Under the pieces are notes generated by a model that was not told the origin of the DNA, did not search any database, and saw only the letters and a program-made list of their open reading frames with translations. A stretch of DNA of 64,000 nt from Acidobacteriota bacterium (GTDB lineage Bacteria > Acidobacteriota > Vicinamibacteria > Vicinamibacterales > SCN-69-37). Each line of letters begins with the position of its first letter. Positions within the stretch are counted from its first letter, which is position 1. This document shows, in pieces, positions 7,701-16,362 of this stretch. The position numbers were made by a program, and so were the translations under genes. Location: positions 62,001 through 126,000 of the forward strand of contig JADYYY010000009.1 in the NCBI GenBank assembly GCA_020853395.1, written 5' to 3'.

Positions 7701-9515
7701 TTACGCCGTCGCGCGCACGGGCGCGACGGCAGCGGCCACGCGGGCGAGCTCGGACAGCCGGTCGCGCGTCTCGATGAGCGTCGAGGTGACGTGTGTCGCA
7801 CCCGCCGCCATCAGCGCGGCCGTGCCGTCGTCAGCCAGATCGGGCGGCGCCCAGCGGCCCACGACGATCCGCACGTCGGGCAGCGCGGCATGCAGCTTCT
7901 TGACGAGGTAGCGGGACTTGGAGGGCGCGCTCCGTGCCAGCTCCGCGACGCAGACGGCCGCGTATCCGCCCCGCTGCGCCAGCGCGACCACCTCGGCCAC
8001 GAGCGTGGGCGCCGCGACGACGTCGAGCGTGATGCCGGTGCCAGGCAGCAGCAGTTGCAGCATCGCGACCGCCACGGCGTCCGGTGCGCCGCTCACGGGG
8101 TAGGCCAGCACGCGCAGCGGCGGCGGGGCGCCGGACGGTTCCTGCGCGAGGGCCGACGCGGCGTCCCGCGCCGCGGCTGCAGGACCGCGCGGCCGGCTGC
8201 CGAGGTCACTGAGAAGGTCGCGGGTCGCCTCCACCACCGCGGCTTCGTCCTCGTCCGACAGCCGGTCTCTCCCCCGGTCGTACTCGGCGTAGCTCACCGC
8301 GGGCAGCAGCAACCCGTCGAACACGCGATCGAACCCTTGATCGACAACGTAACGGTCGACCAGCTCGGCCGCCTCGCTCTGATCCCGTGCGAGCAGCCGC
8401 TGGTAATAGCGGAACTCGGGCGAGAGCGCCGGCGCGTCGGCCATCAGCGTCGAGAGGAAGTACAGCCCGGGGACGTGCTTGCCGAGGACGACCACGCAGA
8501 CGGTGAGCGGCGTCGCCATCAGCAGTCCCATCGGGCCCCACAGCCACGTCCAGAACGCGACCGCGACGAGCAGCGCCACCTGCGAGACGCCCGCCGCGCC
8601 GGCATACAGCATCGTCTCCAGCACGAGGTTCGTGAACAGCTCGAGGACGACGAGGACGATGACGACTTCGAGCGGCTGGCGCCAGCCCGGGAGCGCGGCG
8701 AGCGCGACGAGCAGCGGGCCGCCCGCCGCGATGATCGGTCCCACGTACGGAATGAAGCGGAGCGCCGCGCCGAGCGCCGCCCAGAACAGCGGGTAGGGCA
8801 CCCCGATGAACGCGAGCGCTGCGCCCACACAGGCACCGTAGATGGTGTTCACCAGCGCCTGCATCAGCAATTGCCGGCTCACCCGCCTGCTGGCTTCCTC
8901 GAACGCCTTCGTCGTGACGGCCAGATGACCGTGGCCGATGAGGCCGATCACCCGCCCTCGCAGATCTTCGCGCTCGAGCAGCATGAAGATGACCATCACG
9001 GCCACGAAGCCCGCCGTCGACAGCGGACCGAAGAGCGGGCTGAGCCAATCAGGGAATCCCCAGAGAGTCGCGACCTGCTCGGACCGTACGATCACCGGTT
9101 GCGCCGGCGTGCCCTTTCGCTCCTCTGTTCGGACGACCTCCGTCTGGATGTCCTTCAGCGTCTCCTGGACCTTCTCGACCGAGCCGCCGCGGCTCGCGGC
9201 GCGCACGTCGGCGATCTTCTCCCGGATGTTGTCGCGGTACCCGGGCAGGTCCGCCGCCAGGTGCGCGACCTGGTTCGCGAGCGCCCAGCCGATGCCCCCA
9301 AGGCCGGTGAAGAGCAGCACGACGACCACCAGCACGGCCGGCACGCGTCCCATCCAGCTCTGAAGACGCGCGACGAGCGGCGCGAGCACGAAGGTGATCA
9401 GCAGGGCGAGCGCCAGCGGGATCAGGATCGCCTGCGCCCAGTAGAGGACCGCGACGACGAGGACGCAGCCCGCGAAGGTGATCCACGGTCTGACGCTCGC
9501 GAACGCATCGCGCAC
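7701..9515 (-). CDS. AI-2E-family permease with C-terminal cobalamin-binding-like domain
   Basis: This 604-residue protein is about twice the length of a plain PerM/YdiK permease. Residues 1 to about 330 are the AI-2E/PerM membrane domain: two N-terminal helices, a charged periplasmic segment with an Arg/Glu-rich stretch, then IPYVGPIIAAGGP and WGPMGLLMATPLT, both conserved. A hydrophilic linker follows, and residues about 475-590 look like an alternating beta/alpha Rossmann-type domain resembling B12-binding modules, but without the DxHxxG histidine. Family members export AI-2-like or other small molecules, or exchange Na+/H+; specificity is not predictable. No operon partner: ppk2 lies upstream on the same strand with an 88-base gap. 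Confidence 0.85.
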   Translation of the reverse strand: MRDAFASVRPWITFAGCVLVVAVLYWAQAILIPLALALLITFVLAPLVARLQSWMGRVPAVLVVVVLLFTGLGGIGWALANQVAHLAADLPGYRDNIREKIADVRAASRGGSVEKVQETLKDIQTEVVRTEERKGTPAQPVIVRSEQVATLWGFPDWLSPLFGPLSTAGFVAVMVIFMLLEREDLRGRVIGLIGHGHLAVTTKAFEEASRRVSRQLLMQALVNTIYGACVGAALAFIGVPYPLFWAALGAALRFIPYVGPIIAAGGPLLVALAALPGWRQPLEVVIVLVVLELFTNLVLETMLYAGAAGVSQVALLVAVAFWTWLWGPMGLLMATPLTVCVVVLGKHVPGLYFLSTLMADAPALSPEFRYYQRLLARDQSEAAELVDRYVVDQGFDRVFDGLLLPAVSYAEYDRGRDRLSDEDEAAVVEATRDLLSDLGSRPRGPAAAARDAASALAQEPSGAPPPLRVLAYPVSGAPDAVAVAMLQLLLPGTGITLDVVAAPTLVAEVVALAQRGGYAAVCVAELARSAPSKSRYLVKKLHAALPDVRIVVGRWAPPDLADDGTAALMAAGATHVTSTLIETRDRLSELARVAAAVAPVRATA

Positions 9516-9603
9516 GGTCCCCCCTTCCGGACGCCGTCGTTGCGGCCGCCCGTGGCGCTGAGGGAGCGTTCAGTCCCGACAGCAAACGTGATGCCGGAGG
9601 CGA

Positions 9604-10485
9604 TTACGTCTCCGCGCGAAGCTGGCGCTTGGCCACAGCCATCGCGCGGCGCTCGGCAGGGCTGGCGACCGGATAGTGCAGGTCCATTGCGCGCAACGTC
9701 TCCACCAGGATCTCGGCCACGGTCCGGCGCATGAACGGTTTGTCGTCGGCCGGAATCGCGTACCAGGGCGCCCATGGACGCGACGTCTCGTTCAGCGCTT
9801 CCTCGTAAGCCCGCAGGTAGTCGCCGAAGAACCGGCGCTCGCGCACGTCGCCGGCTCGGAACTTCCAGTTCTCCTCGGGGTCGTCGATCCGATCGAGGAA
9901 CCGTTTCTTCTGCTCGCGCTTCGACACGTTGAGGAAGAACTTCACGATCGTCGTCCCGTTGCGCGCGAGATGCTGCTCGAAGTCGCGGATCGACTCGTAC
10001 CGTTCCTCCCAGAGCGTCGGGGTCGGCGCGCGATCGGGCAGCCGCTGGGTGTCCAGGATTTCCGGGTGCACTTTCACCACGAGCACTTCCTCGTAGTGGC
10101 TGCGGTTGAAGATCCCGATGCGCCCGCGCTCCGGCGCGCGGCTCGCGACGCGCCACAGGAAGTCGTGGTCGAGCTCGGTCTCGCTGGGCCGCCTGAAGGT
10201 GTGCACCTCGCAGCCCGCCGGGTTGATCCCCGACATCACGGCGCGGATCGTGCCGTCCTTGCCGGCGGCGTCGAGCGCCTGGAAGATGACGAGCAACGCC
10301 TTGCGGTCGTTGGCGAACAGCCGGCGTTGGCGCTTCCGCATCTCGGCGATGGCCGCGTCGAGCGCCCGCTCGCTATCGGCCTTGACCACGCCGTCGGGCG
10401 GGCGGGTCGGCGCGTGCTTCACGCGGAATCCACCGTCGAACGGCACGAGATACGGACTGCGGGAACGGGCGTAGCGGCTGGACAT
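9604..10485 (-). CDS. ppk2: Polyphosphate kinase 2 family protein
   Basis: This 293-residue PPK2 has Walker A (DAAGKDGT), the base/phosphate-binding FNRSHYEEVLV segment, and the lid region with WKFRAGD. The two catalytic aspartates expected of the family are present around Walker A and B. PPK2 enzymes transfer phosphate between polyphosphate and nucleoside mono- or diphosphates. Length and the YLVPFDGGF N-terminus fit the single-domain polyP:nucleotide phosphotransferase group, mostly using polyP to make ADP/ATP. It is monocistronic as far as can be seen, and is the second polyphosphate-related locus in the window besides the CYTH/porin operon. Confidence 0.9.
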   Translation of the reverse strand: MSSRYARSRSPYLVPFDGGFRVKHAPTRPPDGVVKADSERALDAAIAEMRKRQRRLFANDRKALLVIFQALDAAGKDGTIRAVMSGINPAGCEVHTFRRPSETELDHDFLWRVASRAPERGRIGIFNRSHYEEVLVVKVHPEILDTQRLPDRAPTPTLWEERYESIRDFEQHLARNGTTIVKFFLNVSKREQKKRFLDRIDDPEENWKFRAGDVRERRFFGDYLRAYEEALNETSRPWAPWYAIPADDKPFMRRTVAEILVETLRAMDLHYPVASPAERRAMAVAKRQLRAET

Positions 10486-10569
10486 CGGCCGACGTTACCA
10501 CGCGGCCGGTGGTCCGCTGTGCGCGTCGGGCTGGCGCGACATTCGCACGGCGCCGGCACGGGGGACCTC

Positions 10570-11043
10570 ATGCGCCACTCCGGCCTCAATCAATACTTCG
10601 AGCACCTCGCCGAGCGCGTCACGCAGTGGACCGGCAGCAACGCCGGCTTCGCCGCCGCCGCGGCGATCGTCGTCATCTGGGCGGTGCTCGGCCCCGTGTT
10701 CGCCTTCTCGGACACGTGGCAGCTCGTCATCAACACCGGCACCACGATCGTGACGTTTCTGATGGTGTTTCTCATCCAGCGGGCGCAGAACAAGGACGCG
10801 CTCGCGCTGCACTTGAAGCTGAACGAGCTGGTCGCCGCGCTGCAGGGCGCGAGCAACCGGATGATCGACGTCGAAGCGCTCTCCGAAGAGGAGCTGCAGG
10901 TGCTGCGCTCTCACTATCGCGAGCTGGCGAAGCTCTCGCGAGCCGAACGCCACACGAGACAGTCGCACTCAGTGGAAGAGGCCCGTCAGCGGCACGCGAG
11001 GAAGCTCCAGCGGATCGCATCAACGCAGCCCACCGGGAAATGA
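10570..11043 (+). CDS. Low-affinity iron permease family protein
   Basis: This 157-residue protein has two membrane helices (about residues 25-45 and 50-70), the NTGTTIVTFLMVFLIQRAQNKD core typical of the family, a helical LHLKLNELVAAL segment and a charged, coiled C-terminal tail. The yeast Fet4 relation gave the family its name; in bacteria an iron-transport role is not demonstrated and the short form could be a small structural membrane protein. I took the ATG at 10570, preceded by GGGGGA, and not the much longer upstream frame, which is antisense to ppk2. Confidence 0.8.
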   Translation: MRHSGLNQYFEHLAERVTQWTGSNAGFAAAAAIVVIWAVLGPVFAFSDTWQLVINTGTTIVTFLMVFLIQRAQNKDALALHLKLNELVAALQGASNRMIDVEALSEEELQVLRSHYRELAKLSRAERHTRQSHSVEEARQRHARKLQRIASTQPTGK

Positions 11044-11229
11044 GCCGCGGCGCGACTGACTCGCGGCGAGCGTGGTCGGCATGGGACACCTGCCGGTCCG
11101 TCATCGAGCCAGGAAGGCGCCGGCTCGTGCCGTGATCTTCCGCAGCCCATTGGCGCGTGCCGTGCTCAGGATGGGTAGCCGTTGGACGTGGTGGGCGAGG
11201 CTCTCAGAGAAGGCGTCGCGCGCCTGCGG
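11044..11229. other. Convergent intergenic spacer
   Basis: This lies between the iron-permease stop and the PilZ stop. I see no open frame with a credible start, no T-tailed hairpin and no RNA-like feature. Confidence 0.4.
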
Positions 11230-11610
11230 TCAGGCGACGCGCTCCGGACGGGTTGGCTCGGTCGCCGCGAGGAACAGACGGCTGATCGCCGCCTGGTCGT
11301 CCTGGGACCTCGCGCACATGAATTCCCACCCGGTGACGAACGACAGGTCGCCGCCGCCGTTCGACGCGTGGGAGTGCACGGCCTTGGCGACGAGCGTCGC
11401 GGTTCGTCCATCGGACGGCACGGTGAAGACGAATCGGTGCGTCATCCCCGTGTGAAAGGGCCGGGTGCAGCGAATGGCGAATCCTCCGAGGCTGACGTCG
11501 TGCAGTTCCATTCGCAGGTCGGACCCCTGAACCTGCACGTGGATCTCCTGGCTCGGCACCACTCGCCCGGTACGCCGTCCTTCTCCGGCCAGTGCGCCCG
11601 CAGGCATCAT
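11230..11610 (-). CDS. PilZ-domain protein, putative c-di-GMP receptor
   Basis: This is a 126-residue stand-alone PilZ domain. The c-di-GMP-binding signature is present in both parts: RRTGR near residues 12-16 (RxxxR) and DVSLGGFAI (D/NxSxxG) about 25 residues later, followed by the beta-barrel strands (FVFTVPSDG, ATLVAKAVHSH). It should bind cyclic di-GMP and act on motility, pili or exopolysaccharide through protein contacts. The start at 11610 has GGGAGGG a few bases upstream; the frame continues upstream without support. No diguanylate cyclase is nearby. Confidence 0.85.
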   Translation of the reverse strand: MMPAGALAGEGRRTGRVVPSQEIHVQVQGSDLRMELHDVSLGGFAIRCTRPFHTGMTHRFVFTVPSDGRTATLVAKAVHSHASNGGGDLSFVTGWEFMCARSQDDQAAISRLFLAATEPTRPERVA

Positions 11611-11899
11611 CGACCCTCCCGGACCGCAAGCTCGCCCGCTCCCGCGACGGGACCGGCCGCATTGACGGCACCGTAACTGCGAGCTCGGCCCGCACTCCGG
11701 CAACCGCGATTACAGGACTGCACGCGGCGGCGCACGACGGCCTGCGCCATGCCTCTGAACTCGTCACCGACTGGCCGCTGTCGTCCCGGGCTGCAGCCCG
11801 CGGTTCCACACCGCCGGGCCTGCAACAGGCGAGGCGCGGCCGAGTGCTACCGGCAACCGCCGGTATCTTGAACGTCTATCGGCCGGTGGCGGGCCGACT
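11611..11899. other. Intergenic region upstream of the PilZ gene
   Basis: This holds the PilZ promoter (minus strand) and the end of the yjbQ transcription unit. A 14-bp perfect palindrome CGGGCTGCAGCCCG lies at 11787-11800 and could be a dyad operator or a hairpin behind yjbQ. I find no convincing gene. Confidence 0.4.
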
Positions 11900-12325
11900 C
11901 TATCCCCTGGCGCCGAGGACGGCGACGACCACCGTCCGAGCGTGCGGGGCGCGACGATGCTCGAAGAGGAAGATGCCTTGCCAGGTGCCGAGCGCCAACC
12001 GGCCGTCGACGATCGGGATCGTCTCGCTCGTGCGGGTCAGGACCATCCTGAGATGGGATGGCATGTCGTCCGGCCCCTCGGCAGTGTGGATGAAGTACTC
12101 GCTGTCTTCGGGCACGAGGCGGTCGAAGAACGCGTGGAGATCGACGCGGGCCGATGGGTCGGCGTTCTCGTAGATGACGAGCGACGCAGAGGTGTGCTGG
12201 ACGAACACGGTGGCGATGCCGGTGCGTGCGCCGCTCTCGCGCACGATCTTCGCGACCTCGTCGGTGATCTCCATCGTGCCCTGGCCATGGGTCCGCACGG
12301 TGAAGCGGGCCGAGTGCGCGATCAT
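11900..12325 (-). CDS. yjbQ: YjbQ family (UPF0047) protein
   Basis: This 141-residue protein matches the YjbQ family along its whole length: FVQHTSASLVIYENADP, the HLRMVL segment, TSETIPIVDGRL and GTWQGIFLFEHR. The conserved His, Asn and Glu residues would form the active site. Some members show a secondary thiamine-phosphate synthase activity in vitro, but the physiological role is unknown. An in-frame TTG at 12361 would add 12 Ala-rich residues; the ATG at 12325 gives the usual family length. Confidence 0.9.
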   Translation of the reverse strand: MIAHSARFTVRTHGQGTMEITDEVAKIVRESGARTGIATVFVQHTSASLVIYENADPSARVDLHAFFDRLVPEDSEYFIHTAEGPDDMPSHLRMVLTRTSETIPIVDGRLALGTWQGIFLFEHRRAPHARTVVVAVLGARG

Positions 12326-12408
12326 CGCCGCGATGGTACTCGCGGCCGCGTCGCGCGCCAAGCGGGACGCGGCTGAACTGAATACGTGCCGCCGCCGATA
12401 TTACGCGC

Positions 12409-12891
12409 GTGAGCACCGTCCGGCGCCGCGGCGTCACCGCAGACGACTGGGGCAAGCCGCGCCGCAACGCGGCCGGCGATCCGATCTGCCGCTGGTGCGG
12501 CGGGCCGGTCCTGAAGCCGAGACGGACGTTCTGCGGCGACGCCTGCGTGCACGAGTGGAAGATCCGAAGCAGCCCGTGGTACGTGCGCCAGCAGCTCAAG
12601 AAGCGCGACAAGGGCGTCTGTCGGATCTGCGGATTCAACGTCATGAAGGCGCATCGCGAGTGGTCGAAGGCCAAGCCGCCTGCCGGCGACCGCGCCGCCC
12701 GGCGCGCCTGGCGGCGGTCTCGGCCCCGGTGGGAAGCCGATCACATCGTCCCCGTCGCCGACGGCGGCGGCGAGTGCGGGCTCGACAACTACCGCCTGCT
12801 CTGCCGTTCGTGCCACGTGTCCGTGACGCTTCGATGGCGCGTCGCGCGAGCGTCCGCGACGCCAGCGATGGCAGCGTCACGCGACACCTGA
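12409..12891 (+). CDS. HNH endonuclease with zinc-binding Cys pairs
   Basis: This 160-residue protein has an N-terminal CRWCGG / FCGDAC zinc module (residues about 27-47), a linker with CRICGF, and a C-terminal HNH core: ADHIVPVADGG, LDNYRLLC, RSCH. The catalytic His pair and Asn are present. It has no targeting domain, methyltransferase or integrase next to it, so a house-cleaning or mobile-nuclease role is equally possible. It starts with GTG and is divergent from yjbQ. Its very Arg-rich tail may bind DNA. Confidence 0.82.
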   Translation: MSTVRRRGVTADDWGKPRRNAAGDPICRWCGGPVLKPRRTFCGDACVHEWKIRSSPWYVRQQLKKRDKGVCRICGFNVMKAHREWSKAKPPAGDRAARRAWRRSRPRWEADHIVPVADGGGECGLDNYRLLCRSCHVSVTLRWRVARASATPAMAASRDT

Positions 12892-12940
12892 CGCGCGCCT
12901 CGACTACACTCGTCGTCGGCGCGCCCTGGCGCGCGTTCCC

Positions 12941-13363
12941 GTGACGATGCCCCCGCGCATGACCGTTGCCTTCGCCATGTTCTGTCAGCAGTACGATCCG
13001 GAACACCCGACGGATCTGCGCCACATGGCGACGGGCATCGGCGGATGGTCGGCCGAGACGCCGCCCACCGTCGAGTTGACGCTGGCGATCGGCCTCTGGA
13101 ATGCCGGTGGACCCGGCCGCGTGCGCTGCCGGCTCGGCGTCCGGCGCCCGGACGACGAGATTCAGTACGTCGGCGAAGGCGACACCGACATTCAGGACAC
13201 GGGCGAGCTCGCCGTGCTGCCGTTGAAGTTCACGCTCACGCTCGACAGACCGGGCATCTACTGGGCGATCGGCGAGTTCGACGGCGCGACGATCGTCGAG
13301 GTGCCGTTCAACGTGAGCGACACGCCCGCTCCCACGTCCATCTCAGGCGCGCTCGGCCCGTAG
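12941..13363 (+). CDS. Hypothetical protein, DUF6941-like
   Basis: This 140-residue acidic protein is predicted to be all-beta: VTVAFAMFCQQYD-type opening strand, VELTLAIGLWN, VLPLKFTLTLDRPGIYWAIGEFDG and VEVPFNVSD at the end. The layout resembles small bacterial proteins annotated DUF6941, which have no known function. It has no signal peptide or metal motif. A GTG at 12941 and ATGs at 12947 and 12959 are alternative starts. Confidence 0.6.
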   Translation: MTMPPRMTVAFAMFCQQYDPEHPTDLRHMATGIGGWSAETPPTVELTLAIGLWNAGGPGRVRCRLGVRRPDDEIQYVGEGDTDIQDTGELAVLPLKFTLTLDRPGIYWAIGEFDGATIVEVPFNVSDTPAPTSISGALGP

Positions 13364-13528
13364 CCAGGCGTCGCGCTCCGACGTTTCCGCCGCGAGTCCC
13401 TCTTCGCAGACGAACGGACGCCGTTTCGACGCTGAGCGCGCCGAGCGCGCACGCCGATTGTGGCGAGCAGGATGGTGGCTGACCGCCGTACACTGTCGGC
13501 AGCCGAATCCGCGATGGAGATCTCATCG

Positions 13529-14518
13529 ATGCGGGCGATGCAGCTCGTCCGGCGAGGCGCGGGACGCCTCGAGGCCGTGGCTCGCCTGCGTCCATCGCCG
13601 GGTCCGGACCAACTCAGGATCCGCGTGACGGCGTGCGGCGTCTGCCGCACGGATCTCCATGTCGTCGACGGCGAGCTGCCCGACGTCCCTGTCCCGATCA
13701 CGCCGGGCCACGAGATCGTCGGGCGCGTGGACGCGGTTGGCCCTGGCGTCACGGTGTTCTCGCCCGGCGATCGCGTCGGCGTTCCCTGGTTGGGATGGTC
13801 CTGCGGCGGCTGCGCGTTCTGCCGTGCGGGCCGCGAGAACCTGTGCCCGCAGGCGCGCTACACCGGGTATCAGATCGACGGCGGCTACGCGGAATACGCG
13901 GTGGCGGACGCGCGATTCTGTTTCCCGCTCCCTGCGTCCTACAGCGACCTGCACGCCGCGCCGCTCCTGTGCGCGGGGATGATCGGCTATCGCGCCCTGC
14001 GCATGGCGGGTGACGCCCGGCGCCTCGGCATCTACGGCTTCGGCGCCGCCGCGCACATCGTCGCGCAGGTCGCACTGGGAACCGGCCGGGAGGTGTACGC
14101 GTTCGTCCGGCCAGGCGACGAAAGCGCCCGAACGTTCGCGCGGGCTCGAGGCGTCACGTGGGCCGGCTGGTCCAACGAGCCGCCGCCGACACCGCTCGAT
14201 GCCGCGCTGATCTTCGCGCCGGACGGCGCGCTCGTTCCCGAAGCTCTCGCGCGAGTCGTGCCGGGCGGTGTCGTGGTCTGCGCCGGCATCCACATGAGCG
14301 ACATTCCCGGCTTTGCGTACCGGCTGCTCTGGGGCGAGCGGGTGGTTCGATCGGTCGCGAACCTCACGCGACAGGACGCGCGCGAGTTCCTCGCGCTCGC
14401 CGAGCGGGTGCCGATCGCCACGACGGTGCGGCCGTATCCGCTCGCGCAGGCGAACGACGCGCTGGCCGATCTTCGGGGCGGCCGGATCACTGGCGCCGCC
14501 GTGCTCGTCACGCCCTGA
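13529..14518 (+). CDS. Zinc-dependent alcohol dehydrogenase, MDR family (TIGR02822-like)
   Basis: This 329-residue medium-chain dehydrogenase has catalytic zinc ligands in GVCRTDLH and GHEIVG, the four-cysteine structural zinc lobe (CGGCAFCRAGRENLC), and a Rossmann domain with GIYGFGAAAH. The FVRPGDESA stretch and the overall layout fit the alcohol-dehydrogenase subfamily that acts on small alcohols/aldehydes with NAD(P). The ATG at 13529 follows GGAGA by eight bases; two other in-frame ATGs are 15 bases before and 9 after. The gene stands alone between the DUF6941-like and VOC genes. Confidence 0.9.
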   Translation: MRAMQLVRRGAGRLEAVARLRPSPGPDQLRIRVTACGVCRTDLHVVDGELPDVPVPITPGHEIVGRVDAVGPGVTVFSPGDRVGVPWLGWSCGGCAFCRAGRENLCPQARYTGYQIDGGYAEYAVADARFCFPLPASYSDLHAAPLLCAGMIGYRALRMAGDARRLGIYGFGAAAHIVAQVALGTGREVYAFVRPGDESARTFARARGVTWAGWSNEPPPTPLDAALIFAPDGALVPEALARVVPGGVVVCAGIHMSDIPGFAYRLLWGERVVRSVANLTRQDAREFLALAERVPIATTVRPYPLAQANDALADLRGGRITGAAVLVTP

Positions 14519-14636
14519 GCCTGGCGGCGACAGCCCATGCTCGCGGCCAGCGAGTCGTGCCGATGTGCCGGCCAGCCGCAGGGATCGACGACACAGCGCG
14601 CCCGACTCGCCGAGTCTGGTTTACGATGCTCGGCTG

Positions 14637-15023
14637 ATGAGCTTTGCGCACCTGACGCTGCCCACGCGCGATGTCGAGCGCACCGCGCGGTTCTTCGAGA
14701 AGACGCTCGGCTACGCGCGCCGGCAGACGCCCGCGAACTCGCCGGTGGACGCCCAGTGGCTCGATCTCGGGCGCGATCAGCAGGTCCACGTCGTGCGCGT
14801 GGCGGAGTTCGAAGCCTCGCCGTTCGAGGGCGAGTTCGGCCGGCACGTCGCGGTGCGCTATCCGCTGGCCGGCTTCGACGCGCTGAAGACGCGGCTGCGG
14901 AGTGAAGGCGCCGAGGTCTTCGCGCCGCTCCGCGCGACGCCCTTCGAGCGGTTCTTCTTTCGCGATCCGGTGAACGGCTTCGTCTTCGAAGTGCTCCCCG
15001 AGCAGGTGGCCAGGCCGGAGTGA
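14637..15023 (+). CDS. VOC-family (glyoxalase/dioxygenase fold) protein
   Basis: This 128-residue protein has one pair of beta-alpha-beta-beta-beta modules. The opening strand FAHLTLPTRDVERTARFFEKTLGY is typical, and FFRDPVNGFVFEVLPE is the usual closing strand with the metal-binding Glu. Metal ligands would be His5 and the final Glu. It could be a lyase, an extradiol enzyme or a resistance-type binding protein; nothing nearby decides. It is convergent with the cupin gene. Confidence 0.88.
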   Translation: MSFAHLTLPTRDVERTARFFEKTLGYARRQTPANSPVDAQWLDLGRDQQVHVVRVAEFEASPFEGEFGRHVAVRYPLAGFDALKTRLRSEGAEVFAPLRATPFERFFFRDPVNGFVFEVLPEQVARPE

Positions 15024-15037
15024 CGCGAACGTCCGGC

Positions 15038-15433
15038 TCAGGCCCCGTGGGCCATCCACTTGGACCAGTAGAACGTCAACGGCACCTTGCCGGTGTTGAC
15101 GATGCCGTGCAGCGTGTTGCCGGCACAGTAGAGGATGGCGCCGGGCCCGACCTTCGTCACGCTCCCGTCCACGCTGATCTCGCCCGTGCCTTCCGCGACG
15201 ATCAGGAACTCCTCTTCGGGATGGCGATGCGGCGGATGCGGGCTCGCTCCGGGGTCCAGCACGGCCATGCCGGTGCAGACGCCCTGCAGTTGGTCCGTCG
15301 GGCCGTTGTAGTGGGTGAACACGCGGCAGCCGTTCGCGTAGTCGGCCGGCAGCGCCTCGATCGAGAGCACGCCGTCGGCGAGTTTCGGCGCATCGGTGGC
15401 GACGGAGACGACGCTTTCGGATTGAGTGGCCAT
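15038..15433 (-). CDS. Cupin-domain protein
   Basis: This 131-residue protein is a single cupin barrel. Motif 1 is HPPHRHPEEEFLIVAEGTGEI, which supplies the two His and the Glu metal ligands, and motif 2 is PGAILYCAGNTLHGIVNTG. It ends with a FYWSKWM strand. Small secreted or cytoplasmic cupins of this type lack assigned reactions; sugar or oxalate-type metabolism is possible. The ATG at 15433 leaves 59 bases to the divergent gluQRS. Confidence 0.85.
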   Translation of the reverse strand: MATQSESVVSVATDAPKLADGVLSIEALPADYANGCRVFTHYNGPTDQLQGVCTGMAVLDPGASPHPPHRHPEEEFLIVAEGTGEISVDGSVTKVGPGAILYCAGNTLHGIVNTGKVPLTFYWSKWMAHGA

Positions 15434-15492
15434 GGTCGAGGATCGTGTACCGGCCCGCGCGCCACGGTCAAGATCGCACGGCGGAGCGTCGG

Positions 15493-16362
15493 ATGCTGAC
15501 GCGCTTCGCGCCGGCCCCGACCGGGCTGCTGCACCTCGGCCACGTGGCGAATGCGATCTACGTGTGGGGCGTGGCCGCCCGGTACGGCGCTGACGTGCTG
15601 CTGCGCATCGAGGATCACGATCGGCAACGTTCACGCCCGGAGTACGAAGCGGCGCTCCTCGATGATCTCGATTGGCTCGGTTTCGCGCCGGCGCGGTTTC
15701 CGACGCGCGCATTCAGAGCCGGCGCGTGCGAGTCGCGCCAGAACGATCGGCGCGCCGTCTACACGGCGGCCGCCGACGCCTTGGATCACCACGGGCTCCT
15801 CTACGGCTGCCGCTGCTCGCGGCAGCGCCAGCACGTCAGCGGTGGCACGCACGCGTGCCGCGACGCCGCTCTGGGGCTGGCTGGCGACGTGGCCTGGCGG
15901 CTTCGGCTCACACCAGCGCCCGAGGTCTTCGACGATCTCTTGCTCGGCCCGCAGCACCAGACGCCGGGGCCGGACCTCATCGATCCCGTGATCCGGGACC
16001 GCGCGGGCAACTGGACGTACCAGTTCGCCGTCACGGTGGACGACCATCTGCAAGGCATCGACGTTGTCGTCCGCGGCCGCGATCTGCTCGAGTCCACGGC
16101 GCTCCAGATGCAGCTCGCGCGCCTGCTCGGCCGCGCGCGGCCCGCGACGTTCGCCCATCATCCGCTCGTGATGAAAACCCCCGCGCGGAAGCTGAGCAAG
16201 TCGGATGGCGACGCCGGCATCCGCGCGCTGCGCGAGACGGGCTGGTCGCCCGCCGACGTCATCGGCAAGGCCGCGGCCGCCGTCGGCCTGCTCGCCGCCC
16301 CTCAACCGGTGACGGCGAGCGACGTCGCGACGCTCTTCACCGGGAGGGACCTGCGTGCATAA
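15493..16362 (+). CDS. gluQRS: Glutamyl-Q tRNA(Asp) synthetase
   Basis: This 289-residue truncated GlxRS paralogue has no anticodon-binding domain. It carries RFAPAPTGLLHLGH (the HIGH motif as HLGH), LRIEDHDRQR, the zinc site C-x-C ... C around residues 109-125, and KLSKS as KMSKS. It charges glutamate onto queuosine at position 34 of tRNA-Asp. The start is set by the conserved MLTRFAPAPTG opening. It overlaps the next gene by eight bases, a probable two-gene operon. The residue 120-140 region is shorter than in E. coli. Confidence 0.92.
   Translation: MLTRFAPAPTGLLHLGHVANAIYVWGVAARYGADVLLRIEDHDRQRSRPEYEAALLDDLDWLGFAPARFPTRAFRAGACESRQNDRRAVYTAAADALDHHGLLYGCRCSRQRQHVSGGTHACRDAALGLAGDVAWRLRLTPAPEVFDDLLLGPQHQTPGPDLIDPVIRDRAGNWTYQFAVTVDDHLQGIDVVVRGRDLLESTALQMQLARLLGRARPATFAHHPLVMKTPARKLSKSDGDAGIRALRETGWSPADVIGKAAAAVGLLAAPQPVTASDVATLFTGRDLRA

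Noticed and set aside
12409-12891. HNH nuclease as part of a defence island
   Set aside because: Neighbours are housekeeping or metabolic genes (yjbQ, alcohol dehydrogenase); no restriction, CRISPR or toxin genes and no base-composition break.
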